Assembly (NCBI RefSeq): GCF_023109675.1
Contig: NZ_JALDUR010000010.1
Location: 1-64,000 of the forward strand
DNA from: Streptococcus parasanguinis
GTDB taxonomy: Bacteria > Bacillota > Bacilli > Lactobacillales > Streptococcaceae
Direction of reading: 5' to 3'
DNA length: 64,000 nucleotides
Shown here: positions 1-7,699 of the stretch, one piece after another
How the letters are laid out: every line of letters starts with the position of its first letter
Position numbering within the stretch: the stretch's first letter is position 1
Translations under genes and position numbers: made by a program
The notes under the pieces: model-generated
What the model was told of the DNA's origin: nothing
Seen by the model: only the letters and a program-made list of their open reading frames with translations
Database searches by the model: none

Positions 1-28
1 TCTTCATAAGTTAATTTCATAATAAAAA

Positions 29-70
29 CACCCCAAAAGTTAGATTTTTTTCTGTCTAACTTTTGGGGTG
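29..70. terminator. 16-bp perfect inverted repeat, terminator-like
   Basis: The arms at 29-44 and 55-70 are exact reverse complements around a T-rich loop. A T-run follows the stem only when read on the minus strand, so it is most efficient leftwards. It may also close a gene lying left of the window. It sits just before the promoter of the sugar kinase. Confidence 0.6.
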
Positions 71-90
71 CAGTTCACACAAGGGGTTGG

Positions 91-118
91 TTGTTTTTTA
101 TCTTTCCTCTGGTATAAT
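91..118 (+). promoter_or_regulatory. promoter of the PfkB kinase gene
   Basis: TTGTTT at 91-96 and a perfect TATAAT at 113-118 are separated by 16 bp. The start codon at 143 lies about 25 bp downstream, with an AAGGAG ribosome binding site at 131-136. Confidence 0.6.
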
Positions 119-142
119 AGAAGGCAAAGTAAGGAGAAAAAG

Positions 143-1045
143 ATGACAGCTGCGTTAATTATTGGTTCTACAGTTTGTGATGTGATGATTTACTTGGATC
201 GTTTGCCGAGTCGTGAAGGAGATGCCCATATTGATCACCAGCAATGGTCTGTGGGAGGTTGTGCCTTTAATGTCGTTAATATCCTTCATTTTTTGTCGCA
301 ACCCTACCAGTTTGTCTCGCCAGTCGGTTCTGGAATATATGGTGATTTTATTCGGAGAGAGTTGAAACAATTAGGGATTTCCTCTAACATCTCATTAGAA
401 GGGGCCAATGGTTGCTGTTACTGCTTTGTAGAGTCTGATGGTGAGAGGACCTTCTTATCGGACCACGGAGTGGAGTATAGCTTCCAAGCAGAGTGGCTAA
501 AAGAGATCGAGACAGATCGGTTTGATTACATCTACTTATGTGGCCTTGAAGTCGAGGAGCCAACCGGTCTGGCATTGGTCCAGTCTGTTTCACAACTAGA
601 GGGCCAGGTGATTTTCGCACCTGGGCCACGCGGACTCTTGATTCCAAAGGATCGACTGGAAGCAATTTATGATCTGCATCCAATTCTCCATGTAAATGAG
701 GCTGAAGCACTGGCTTTTTCAGGGTGTAGAGAGATCCAGCCAGCCATCGAACACTTGTATCAAAGAACGGGACAATTAGTCATTGTCACCTTGGGTGAAA
801 ACGGAGCGGTTGCCTATGATGGCAACTGGTATGAGGCAGACGGTTTTCCAACAGAAGTTGTCGATACAGTAGGCGCTGGAGATAGCCATGTGGGTGCCTT
901 CATATCCGCTCGTTTAGAAGGCTTAGATATCGCGCAAGCTTTAAGATTTGCCAACAAAGTCTCTAGTCAGATTGTTGCAAGTAAGGGCGTTCATTTGACA
1001 AAAGAGCAGCAAGAAGCCCTACGAACAGAATTGAAACAAAAATAA
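143..1045 (+). CDS. PfkB-family carbohydrate kinase
   Basis: This is a 300-residue cytoplasmic sugar or nucleoside kinase of the ribokinase/PfkB family, which phosphorylates a hydroxyl group using ATP. The C-terminal signature DTVGAGDSHVGAF (GAGD at about residues 244-247) holds the anion hole and the catalytic Asp. The N-terminal glycine-rich region (GGCAFNV, about 36-42) fits the substrate-binding part. The frame is open further upstream, but the ATG at 143 has a good ribosome binding site and follows its own promoter. The gene stands alone, so the substrate cannot be told from context; fructose, ribose or pseudouridine are all possible. Confidence 0.85.
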   Translation: MTAALIIGSTVCDVMIYLDRLPSREGDAHIDHQQWSVGGCAFNVVNILHFLSQPYQFVSPVGSGIYGDFIRRELKQLGISSNISLEGANGCCYCFVESDGERTFLSDHGVEYSFQAEWLKEIETDRFDYIYLCGLEVEEPTGLALVQSVSQLEGQVIFAPGPRGLLIPKDRLEAIYDLHPILHVNEAEALAFSGCREIQPAIEHLYQRTGQLVIVTLGENGAVAYDGNWYEADGFPTEVVDTVGAGDSHVGAFISARLEGLDIAQALRFANKVSSQIVASKGVHLTKEQQEALRTELKQK

Positions 1046-1047
1046 AA

Positions 1048-1226
1048 AAGAGAGTGGGACAGAAATCGGTAATTCGTTAGAATTCGATTTCGTCGTCCCA
1101 CCTCCGCACAGTTGAGTAGGGCTGTAAAAGCTGATGAAATCAGCGTAGTAGAGCCCACTCAACCACTGTGTCTTGCTCGACAATCCAAAAATAATTGAGA
1201 GGCTAGGACTTTTGTCCCAGCCTCTT
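1048..1226 (+). repeat. ~180-bp dispersed element, copy 1
   Basis: The stretch is nearly identical, in reverse complement, to 49388-49570, with about five differences by eye. Each end can form its own hairpin: GTGGGAC...GTCCCAC near 1054-1092 and GAGGCT...AGCCTC near 1198-1225. It fills the gap between the kinase gene and rsmG, which converge. T- and A-rich flanks on both sides suggest it works as a two-way terminator. I do not recognise it as BOX or RUP. Confidence 0.8.
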
Positions 1227-1260
1227 ATTTGACGTTATCCGCTTGGCCCTTTGTATCTTA

Positions 1261-1974
1261 CTACAATGGCCGCTTATTGGGCATGCCTGCTTTTCTTGGG
1301 TATTTATTGGGTGTTTCTTTTTTCTTTTCGACTACAGTGATATAGCGTGGATCGCCATTTGGCAACTCATATTGTAAATTGTCTTCAACCTTGCTAAAGA
1401 GCAGATTGAGGGCATTTTTGGCTTCTTCCAACTCTTCTGGAGCATTGCTAGCCTTGAGAGCAAGAAGACGTCCTCCTACTTTCAAATAAGGAATGGTCAG
1501 CTCAGAAAGGACCTGCATCCGAGCAACAGCGCGGGCAGTTACGATATCAAATTGGGCACGAAAAGCCTTTTCTTGCGCAAAGTCCTCCGCACGTCCATGG
1601 TAGAAATGAACTCCGCTCAAACCTAACTCTTCAGCCAGCAAGTGGAGAAAATTGATCCGCTTATTCAGGGAATCAATGATGGTCACATCCAGCTCAGGGA
1701 AAAGAATCTTCATAGGAAGGCTTGGAAAGCCAGCACCAGCACCGATATCCAAGAGACGGACGGGTTGATTTTCGATCAACCCCTGCAAGATGGGTGCGAT
1801 AGAGTCATAAAAATGCTTGAGATAGACTTCGTCTTTTTCGGTGATGGCAGTGAGATTAATCTTTTCATTCCATTCCACGAGGAGCTCAAAATAGCGTTCG
1901 TATTGCTCTTTTTGGCGATCAGTTAATGGGAAGCCGAGATCGGCTAAACGGACATAAAATTCTTCTGGTTTCAT
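1261..1974 (-). CDS. rsmG: 16S rRNA (guanine-N7)-methyltransferase RsmG
   Basis: RsmG (GidB) methylates N7 of G527 in 16S rRNA using S-adenosylmethionine; loss of the enzyme in other bacteria gives low-level streptomycin resistance. The 237-residue product has the expected length and the SAM-binding motif [12 protein letters not shown] at about residues 74-85. A basic tail rich in Lys and Pro ends the protein. The gene is divergent from lemA with only 70 bp between the starts, so the two promoters share that gap. It ends against the repeat element. Confidence 0.95.
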   Translation of the reverse strand: MKPEEFYVRLADLGFPLTDRQKEQYERYFELLVEWNEKINLTAITEKDEVYLKHFYDSIAPILQGLIENQPVRLLDIGAGAGFPSLPMKILFPELDVTIIDSLNKRINFLHLLAEELGLSGVHFYHGRAEDFAQEKAFRAQFDIVTARAVARMQVLSELTIPYLKVGGRLLALKASNAPEELEEAKNALNLLFSKVEDNLQYELPNGDPRYITVVEKKKETPNKYPRKAGMPNKRPL

Positions 1975-2044
1975 GCTTTTATTTTACCACAAAATAAGGG
2001 AAATTTGATATACTGGTAGAAAGAAATGAAAGGAATTCAATAAA

Positions 2045-2605
2045 ATGATTTGGATTATTCTTGGGATCATTGTGGTCCTTGTGTTGATTGTAGTAGGAGT
2101 TTACAACGGTTTGGTGAAAAGCCGGATGCAAACTCGTGAAGCATGGAGTCAAATTGATGTACAATTGAAACGTCGGAATGACTTGATTCCAAACTTGATC
2201 GAAACCGTTAAAGGCTATGCCAAGTACGAAGGAGATACACTAGCAAAAGTGACTCAACTTCGCCAACAAGTGGCTCAAGCTACTTCACCTGCAGAAGCGA
2301 TGGCAGCCAGTGATGCTCTTTCCCGTCAAGTAGCCGGCATCTTTGCGGTGGCTGAAAATTACCCAGACTTGAAGGCTAACACCAACTTCATGCAATTGCA
2401 AGAAGAATTGACCAATACAGAAAACAAAATTTCTTATGCTCGTCAATTGTACAATAGTGTCACAAGCAATTACAATGTCAAGTTGGAAACTTTCCCAACA
2501 AACGTAATTGCTGGAATGTTCGGCTTCAGACAAGCTGAATTCCTTCAAGTGCCTGAAGAAGAAAAAGCAGTACCAAAGGTGGACTTTAGCGGATTAGGAG
2601 ACTAA
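2045..2605 (+). CDS. lemA: LemA family protein
   Basis: A 186-residue membrane-anchored protein with one N-terminal helix (about residues 2-22) and a mostly helical remainder on the outside, as in the LemA family. The conserved region around [17 protein letters not shown] (about 43-60) is visible. The biochemical role of the family is not settled. It lies 1 bp from htpX and is surely co-transcribed; this pairing is common in Firmicutes and points to membrane-protein quality control. A -10 box TATACT at 2009-2014 and an AAAGGA site at 2029-2034 precede the ATG. Confidence 0.9.
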   Translation: MIWIILGIIVVLVLIVVGVYNGLVKSRMQTREAWSQIDVQLKRRNDLIPNLIETVKGYAKYEGDTLAKVTQLRQQVAQATSPAEAMAASDALSRQVAGIFAVAENYPDLKANTNFMQLQEELTNTENKISYARQLYNSVTSNYNVKLETFPTNVIAGMFGFRQAEFLQVPEEEKAVPKVDFSGLGD

Positions 2606-2606
2606 T

Positions 2607-3503
2607 ATGCTTTTTGACCAAATTGCAAGCAATAAAAGGAGAACCTGGATTCTCCTTATTGCTTTTTTCATACTCTTGGCCCTCATCGGAGCAGCCGTTG
2701 GCTACCTCTGGTTAGGCTCCTCCCTTGGTGGCGTCATTCTAGCTTTGATTATTGGTGGAATCTATGCCTTTAGCATGATTTTCCAATCCACGGAAGTTGT
2801 CATGCGGATGAACGGGGCGCGTGAGGTAACGGAAGAGCAAGCTCCTCAGCTCTACCATATTGTCCAAGATATGGCTATGGTAGCTCAGATTCCCATGCCT
2901 CGGGTCTATATTGTGGATGATCCTTCGATGAATGCATTTGCGACAGGGTCCAATCCTCAAAATGCTGCTGTTGCAGCAACGACAGGTCTTCTGGCTGTGA
3001 TGAACCGTGAGGAATTGGAGGGAGTCATCGGACACGAAGTCAGCCATATTCGCAATTACGATATTCGCATCTCTACGATTGCAGTGGCCCTTGCCAGTGC
3101 CATCACCATGCTTTCTAGCATTGGTGGCCGGATGATGTGGTGGGGCGGTGGCCGTAGCCGGGACGATGATCGAGAAGGTAGCGGTGGTTTGGAGATTGTT
3201 ATGTTGATCCTTTCCTTGCTTGCCATCGTTTTAGCGCCATTAGCAGCGACCTTGGTCCAGTTAGCCATTTCTCGTCAACGGGAGTTCCTAGCAGATGCTT
3301 CAAGTGTTGAATTGACGCGGAATCCTCAAGGGATGATCAATGCTTTGTTAAAGCTAGACAATAGCGAACCCATGCAGCGACATGTTGATGATGCGAGCAG
3401 TGCTCTTTTTATCAACGATCCTAAAAAAGAATCCGGATTGCAAAAACTCTTTTATACCCACCCACCCATTGCTGAGCGGGTGGCTCGCCTAAGAAAAATG
3501 TAA
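2607..3503 (+). CDS. htpX: HtpX membrane zinc metalloprotease
   Basis: HtpX degrades misfolded or surplus membrane proteins. The 298-residue product has two N-terminal membrane helices (about 14-35 and 40-60), the zinc site HEVSH at 143-147 inside [11 protein letters not shown], and two further helices (about 155-175 and 195-220). The third zinc ligand is probably the Glu of REFLAD, about residue 228. All catalytic features are present. It is the second gene of the lemA operon and is followed at once by a terminator hairpin. Confidence 0.95.
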   Translation: MLFDQIASNKRRTWILLIAFFILLALIGAAVGYLWLGSSLGGVILALIIGGIYAFSMIFQSTEVVMRMNGAREVTEEQAPQLYHIVQDMAMVAQIPMPRVYIVDDPSMNAFATGSNPQNAAVAATTGLLAVMNREELEGVIGHEVSHIRNYDIRISTIAVALASAITMLSSIGGRMMWWGGGRSRDDDREGSGGLEIVMLILSLLAIVLAPLAATLVQLAISRQREFLADASSVELTRNPQGMINALLKLDNSEPMQRHVDDASSALFINDPKKESGLQKLFYTHPPIAERVARLRKM

Positions 3504-3509
3504 AGAAAG

Positions 3510-3534
3510 AGGCTGGGCAGTTTTTGCCCAGCCT
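3510..3534 (+). terminator. terminator after lemA-htpX
   Basis: AGGCTGGGCA and TGCCCAGCCT form a 10-bp stem right after the htpX stop. The T-run is short. The following 3541-3677 holds no gene that I can support. Confidence 0.75.
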
Positions 3535-3677
3535 TTGATGTTTGATAGAGATAACTGTAGGACGCAGTGGTTGCTTTCTACAAGCACTACTTTGAGATGG
3601 GGGAAAAGATTTTCCAAGAAAATTTCCTAAGTCTTTGTTTCCTTTATCAGTAACCTCCAATAGTCTTACTGGTAATT

Positions 3678-4235
3678 TCAATTACGTCCACTTTTTTCTC
3701 TCATTAATTGGACATAACCCTTTGTTTCTATTTTTGAATTTAAAAACGAGAACTCTCCGCACATTTTATCATAAAAATGATTATAATCTTCTTGAGAAAA
3801 ATCTCCTAAAATCTCTATTTCAAGATAAAATCCAAGACCATCAATCTTATCTAGATTAATCGTTTTATTTTCTAGAGCATTATGGTAAGTCTTTCTGTAT
3901 TTACTTATTGTGAAGACATTTGAAAAACCGGTTTGCAACATCTTCCTTACAAATTCTAATTTTTCAGACTCCAACTCTATTTCACTTTCATTCCACATTC
4001 CTTGTTTTATTGTATCTTTTCTTGTGAAAATACATGATATATTGTCATCTTCTTGACGAATCCTATAAATAAAACTTCCTACCTCATCATTTTCAAATTC
4101 TTTTCCTTTTGCTTTAAAATATTCATCAACTTGCTTATTTTCACACTTAAATTTATATTGTTTTTCTAAATATGAAATAGCCTTATTATAATCTCCCTCA
4201 TCATTGAGTGCGAATCTAACTTCTAATTCATTCAT
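3678..4235 (-). CDS. CYTH-domain protein (adenylate cyclase CyaB / triphosphatase superfamily)
   Basis: The 185-residue product shows CYTH features: an N-terminal acidic/basic strand ELEVRF (residues 3-8), alternating charged strands FIYRIRQED, SEIELE and ISKYRKTY, and the acidic strand FYLEIEI. CYTH proteins bind triphosphate in a beta tunnel and act as class IV adenylate cyclases, thiamine triphosphatases or polyphosphatases; the substrate here is unknown. Only two of the usual three acidic residues of the ExExK signature are in place and Lys is replaced by Arg. The region is much richer in A+T than its neighbours, which suggests transfer. The start is preceded by GAGAGG and overlaps the end of a broken upstream frame. 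Confidence 0.75.
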   Translation of the reverse strand: MNELEVRFALNDEGDYNKAISYLEKQYKFKCENKQVDEYFKAKGKEFENDEVGSFIYRIRQEDDNISCIFTRKDTIKQGMWNESEIELESEKLEFVRKMLQTGFSNVFTISKYRKTYHNALENKTINLDKIDGLGFYLEIEILGDFSQEDYNHFYDKMCGEFSFLNSKIETKGYVQLMREKSGRN

Positions 4236-4398
4236 TTATTTTACCTCTCAATTCTTCAATGGATGGAGTCTCTTTAAATTCACTCAGTCTATAGTAAACT
4301 TCTAGAGATGTTTTATAAACACAAAGCTTAATGTTATAATTATCAAGCAAATTTTTTAATCGTATTCCATAAAAACATTTACTGCATCTGCATTTTCC
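4228..4398 (-). pseudogene. start-less reading frame, 3' remnant of a gene
   Basis: A 56-codon open stretch on the minus strand reads into a TGA at 4228-4230 that overlaps the start of the CYTH gene by 8 bp, the spacing of a translationally coupled pair. It has no ATG; an in-frame TAG lies just upstream at 4399-4401. Its beginning is Cys-rich (CRCSKC) and the rest is helix-like with many charged residues. I infer the tail of a partner gene whose 5' part was lost. Function is unknown. Confidence 0.35.
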
Positions 4399-4468
4399 CT
4401 AATTATACAATATATAAATATATCATGCAAGTGTTTTTAAATCTGTATTTTAACCCTATCTTACTAAT

Positions 4469-5686
4469 TTATTTGCTAGACAAGAGGACGGTGCCGAAAC
4501 CAAGGATGGCAAAGGCTCCCCAAGCTAGGGGAAGGCTCCAGATAGCTAGACTAGAAAAGAGAGCTGTCCCAAGTGGCATGGCAAAGCTGACCATCAGTCC
4601 CAAAAAGCTAGAGGTAGAAGCTAATTTTTCAGCGGGTAATTTACTCATTAAAAGACTGGAAACTTTTGGGTTGATTTTTGCAACAAGATAACCAAGGAAT
4701 GTGATGAGTAGAAGGAAAAGAATGTCCCAGCGTACCAGGATATTTGTGAGCCCAAGCATGGTCAGCCCACCTGCGATCCACAGGAGGATATGATGGAGAG
4801 ATTGCTTGGAAAAATAGTCATGGGGTGTCAAGCTAGCCCAGACCATGCTTAAAATAGTCACTACCTCTAAAATCAAGAGGGATTGGCTAAAACTCAACTG
4901 AAAGAAGGGGGAGTGAAGCAGTTGCAAATTGTAGATACCAGAGATGGATCCCCCTAGGGCATTGATAAGAACCAATGAGAAGAGCAACTTGCCAAAGTGG
5001 TGGACCTCCTCATCTGCAAAAATACTTTTAGCGTTCTGGTACATCTCTTGGCATTCGTGTACCAAAGAATTCTTACTTTGGGGCTCAATGACGGGATCAT
5101 GTGTCAGCTGCTTTTTTCTCATCAGGAGACAGGTAGAAGACAGGAGAAAAGTCAATGCATTGATCGAAGCGACCAGGGCAAAATTTTGATGGCTGATGGC
5201 TAGCAACCAAACTCCTAGAGCTTGTCCAGAAATCGAGCAGACCATACTAAGTAGTTGGTTGAAGGAATAGGCCTCCATCAAATCCTCGTCGGGGATGTTC
5301 TTTTTCATGATAGGGAGTTGCAAGCCTCCGCGATAATCACTCAAACAATCTGAAACTATGTTTAAGAAGCAAACAATCGAAAAGGCAAGGTAACCCGGAA
5401 TCTTGGTCATGAGAGCAATAAGGATGAAGAGGATGGCTTGAAGATAGCCAATGCGGATCAACCAGTTAGCTTTTTTCTTCGTGCGGTCAGCCTTCATACC
5501 AACAAAAATGCTAAAGAGGCTAGGAATAAATACAATGAGATTGGCAATGCCAACTGCCAGACTAGGCTGAGGCATGCTGGCAGCAAAGACCACAAAGACC
5601 AGATTGTAGATGGCAGCACCAAGGGTATTCAAAAAGCGAGAAAGGCTGAGTAAGGCAAAAATTTTATTACGAGCTAAGAGTTTCAT
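4469..5686 (-). CDS. MFS transporter
   Basis: A 405-residue integral membrane protein with about 12 hydrophobic segments and the major-facilitator loop motif between helices 2 and 3 (GMKADRTKKKANW, about residues 63-75). It resembles drug or peptide exporters of the family; the substrate is not evident. The ATG overlaps the stop of the 58-codon gene upstream by 2-3 bp, so both are translated from one mRNA, and the Rgg regulator lies just beyond on the same strand. The regulator is the likely controller. Confidence 0.85.
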   Translation of the reverse strand: MKLLARNKIFALLSLSRFLNTLGAAIYNLVFVVFAASMPQPSLAVGIANLIVFIPSLFSIFVGMKADRTKKKANWLIRIGYLQAILFILIALMTKIPGYLAFSIVCFLNIVSDCLSDYRGGLQLPIMKKNIPDEDLMEAYSFNQLLSMVCSISGQALGVWLLAISHQNFALVASINALTFLLSSTCLLMRKKQLTHDPVIEPQSKNSLVHECQEMYQNAKSIFADEEVHHFGKLLFSLVLINALGGSISGIYNLQLLHSPFFQLSFSQSLLILEVVTILSMVWASLTPHDYFSKQSLHHILLWIAGGLTMLGLTNILVRWDILFLLLITFLGYLVAKINPKVSSLLMSKLPAEKLASTSSFLGLMVSFAMPLGTALFSSLAIWSLPLAWGAFAILGFGTVLLSSK

Positions 5687-5859
5687 AAGCCTTCCTCCTT
5701 CACGTGATCAGTTGCTAGGACTTGTTTGATAGATCGAACGATCTGTTTGAAGAGGTCTAGTTTCTCATCATCAGAGAGAAGAAGTTCCTGATCCTTCAGA
5801 TAAACGCTGGTATGTGAGAGAAGAAAGCGGAGGAAGTGGTTTTTTAGTTTGGTCATCAT
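5683..5859 (-). CDS. small conserved-looking protein between Rgg and MFS genes
   Basis: A 58-residue frame starts with two ATG codons (5857-5859 or 5854-5856) behind GAAGG, and ends with a TGA that overlaps the ATG of the MFS gene. The product is helical and charged (KLKNHFLRFLLS near the start, DDEKLDLFKQIV in the middle) with no signal peptide or membrane segment. Its size and composition do not match SHP-type pheromones. I do not recognise it; its tight coupling to the transporter argues that it is real. Confidence 0.65.
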   Translation of the reverse strand: MMTKLKNHFLRFLLSHTSVYLKDQELLLSDDEKLDLFKQIVRSIKQVLATDHVKEEGL

Positions 5860-5942
5860 GGGAAGAACCTTCTTTCTTTACTTGATAGTCCTATTGTAAA
5901 CCTAAAAAGCAAGAAAAAATTAATGTTGCATATTTTCAACAA

Positions 5943-5968
5943 AAACTCACAGAGTAGATCTGTGAGTT
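5943..5968. terminator. terminator after rgg
   Basis: AACTCACAG and CTGTGAGTT form a 9-bp stem with A/T runs on both sides, so it can stop transcription in either direction. It separates rgg from the small ORF and MFS gene, which therefore have their own promoter or depend on read-through. Confidence 0.75.
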
Positions 5969-5970
5969 TT

Positions 5971-6831
5971 TTAGGTTTCTTTGATGAGTTCCTGCATGCC
6001 CTGTCTGTAGTAGCTGGCACTGTCCTTACAATCCAGAATAGAGAGAACCTGGATGGCCTGTTCCATCTTTTCAAGACCGATTTCTTTTTCTCCCTTTCGA
6101 TAGAGAAATTCTCCTTTGGCGTAGAGATAAACCGTCCGAAGGTAGGCTTCGTTTTCAGAGTAAAAGTGGTCGTTAATTAGTTGGTCAAAATAAGATGCAT
6201 CTTCAAATTCATTTGAACTAATGGCCAGAAAGAAGCCATTAAGAAAAATAGAGTTAAGGGCAGGACGAGAAGAGTCTAGGAGAAGCTTGAAATCATCTCT
6301 TTGGACCAACTCCTCTGTGTATTGTCTATAGAGCTGACTAGAGAAAAGTGGAGAGGTCAGAGAAAACAGGTTTAATTCAAAAATTCCCCAGATCGTGACA
6401 GAGAAGAGATAATCATGGAGGAAATCCAGTTCCTCTTGGCTAGAAGTGAGCTCCACCTCAGGATAGAAGCCAAGCATTTGGGCCTTGAGAATAATGCTGG
6501 CTAAGAAGTCTTCTTTTTTGTGATCTTTCTGATAGGCTAGCTGGTAGTTTTGGTACAAGGCTTGATCGTGTTCCAAGCTCATGTTTTCATAGTGCTCTTT
6601 CAACAATTTGGGAATAAAAGAGTGCTGATCGATTCCAGCTAGATGAGAGAACTCACTGAGGCTGGTTTTGATCTGTTGCAAAGCCTGAAAAAACCGTTGG
6701 GTCGTCAGGTCATTTTCCCCTCTTTCAAATCGAGATAACATGGAGCGCGAAAATTCGCCACCCGTAGCTTCCTCTAAAGAGATGTGACGACTTTCACGTA
6801 TTTGCCGAAAAACAGCTCCGATTTCTTTCAT
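5971..6831 (-). CDS. Rgg/GadR/MutR family transcriptional regulator
   Basis: The 286-residue product has an N-terminal helix-turn-helix (about residues 5-60; FSRSMLSRFERGEND contains the recognition helix) and a long all-helical repeat domain as in Rgg proteins, which bind short peptides. The longer frame begins 8 codons earlier, but the ATG at 6831 has GGAGA at the right distance. No SHP-like peptide gene was found within about 200 bp on either side. Its target is probably the adjacent small ORF and MFS gene, and possibly itself. Confidence 0.9.
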   Translation of the reverse strand: MKEIGAVFRQIRESRHISLEEATGGEFSRSMLSRFERGENDLTTQRFFQALQQIKTSLSEFSHLAGIDQHSFIPKLLKEHYENMSLEHDQALYQNYQLAYQKDHKKEDFLASIILKAQMLGFYPEVELTSSQEELDFLHDYLFSVTIWGIFELNLFSLTSPLFSSQLYRQYTEELVQRDDFKLLLDSSRPALNSIFLNGFFLAISSNEFEDASYFDQLINDHFYSENEAYLRTVYLYAKGEFLYRKGEKEIGLEKMEQAIQVLSILDCKDSASYYRQGMQELIKET

Positions 6832-6974
6832 GAATTCTCCTCTATCTAACATTGCTCAATGCCCTAGCCAGTGCCCCTCTTTTGTCCAAGAGATGGTGGG
6901 ACCTTGTGTACAACACCAATTGGCCTAGTTACTGTATCTTTTTCATGATTATAACAAATTTTTGAGGAGACTTC

Positions 6975-7003
6975 TTGGTTGAGGGGCAGCTTCATGATAT
7001 ACT
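6975..7003 (+). promoter_or_regulatory. promoter of yceD-like gene
   Basis: TTGGTT at 6975-6980 and TATACT at 6998-7003 are separated by 17 bp. The start codon is at 7035, behind TTGAGG. Confidence 0.55.
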
Positions 7004-7034
7004 AGTAGTATCTAGAAGATTTGAGGACAAAAGA

Positions 7035-7574
7035 ATGAACTTATATACACAAGAAATCCGTAAAAATCCTGAAGGACTAGCTTTTGATCAAGAGTTGGAT
7101 TTGTTAAAGGATCTGCAAAAGCGTAATCCAGAAATTCTTGATTTAAAGAATGTGACAGCGACAGGACGAGTAGCCTATGATACAGGCCTCTATATCTTGG
7201 ATTACCAGTTGAGCTACACCATCGTTTTGGCATCTAGCCGAAGCATGGAGCCTGTCGAGCTTCAAGAGAGCTATCCTGTAACAGAGGTGTTTGCGGAGGA
7301 TGTACAGTCTGACGCAGATATCGAGGCCCTAGAGGAAGACTTGATCCTTCCAATCGAAGGTGGGAAGATTGACCTGAGTGAGAGTGTAGCAGATAATATC
7401 CTACTCAATATTCCTCTCAAGGTTCTCACTCCAGAAGAAGAGGCTGGACAAGGTTTTATCGAAGGAAATGATTGGAAAATCCTATCCGAAGAAGAATACC
7501 AAGCCGCTCAAGCGATTAAGAAAGAAGAAAACAGTCCTTTCGCCGGTCTAAATGGCTTGTTTGACGAAGAATAA
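7035..7574 (+). CDS. YceD family protein (DUF177)
   Basis: A 179-residue acidic cytoplasmic protein of the DUF177/YceD family, linked in other organisms to 23S rRNA accumulation and usually encoded beside rpmF. Here rpmF is absent from the neighbourhood. The typical central segment with many Asp/Glu and the C-terminal short helix (DPLFAGL-like, here SPFAGLNGLF) are visible. The open frame extends 20 codons upstream over the promoter; the ATG at 7035 is the likely start. A terminator follows. Confidence 0.75.
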   Translation: MNLYTQEIRKNPEGLAFDQELDLLKDLQKRNPEILDLKNVTATGRVAYDTGLYILDYQLSYTIVLASSRSMEPVELQESYPVTEVFAEDVQSDADIEALEEDLILPIEGGKIDLSESVADNILLNIPLKVLTPEEEAGQGFIEGNDWKILSEEEYQAAQAIKKEENSPFAGLNGLFDEE

Positions 7575-7611
7575 GCTAGAGATTGCATTTGATAAATTTA
7601 GACATAAATAC

Positions 7612-7642
7612 AGGTCTTTTCTTTGAGGAAAGACCTTCTTTT
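7612..7642 (+). terminator. terminator of the yceD-like gene
   Basis: AGGTCTTT and AAAGACCT pair over 8 bp and are followed by TTCTTTT. A -10-like TATACT at 7645-7650, directly behind it, probably serves the flotillin gene. Confidence 0.7.
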
Positions 7643-7699
7643 GATATACTAGGATTAATAAACAACAGAGGGGAGACCTCTAAAAAAAGGAGAAAAAGT

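Noticed and set aside
384..710. 108-codon minus-strand frame in the kinase gene
   Set aside because: Shadow of the kinase gene; low-complexity, no start signals.
6832..7034. SHP-type pheromone gene beside rgg
   Set aside because: The only short frames here are six codons or fewer, without a hydrophobic C-terminal stretch.
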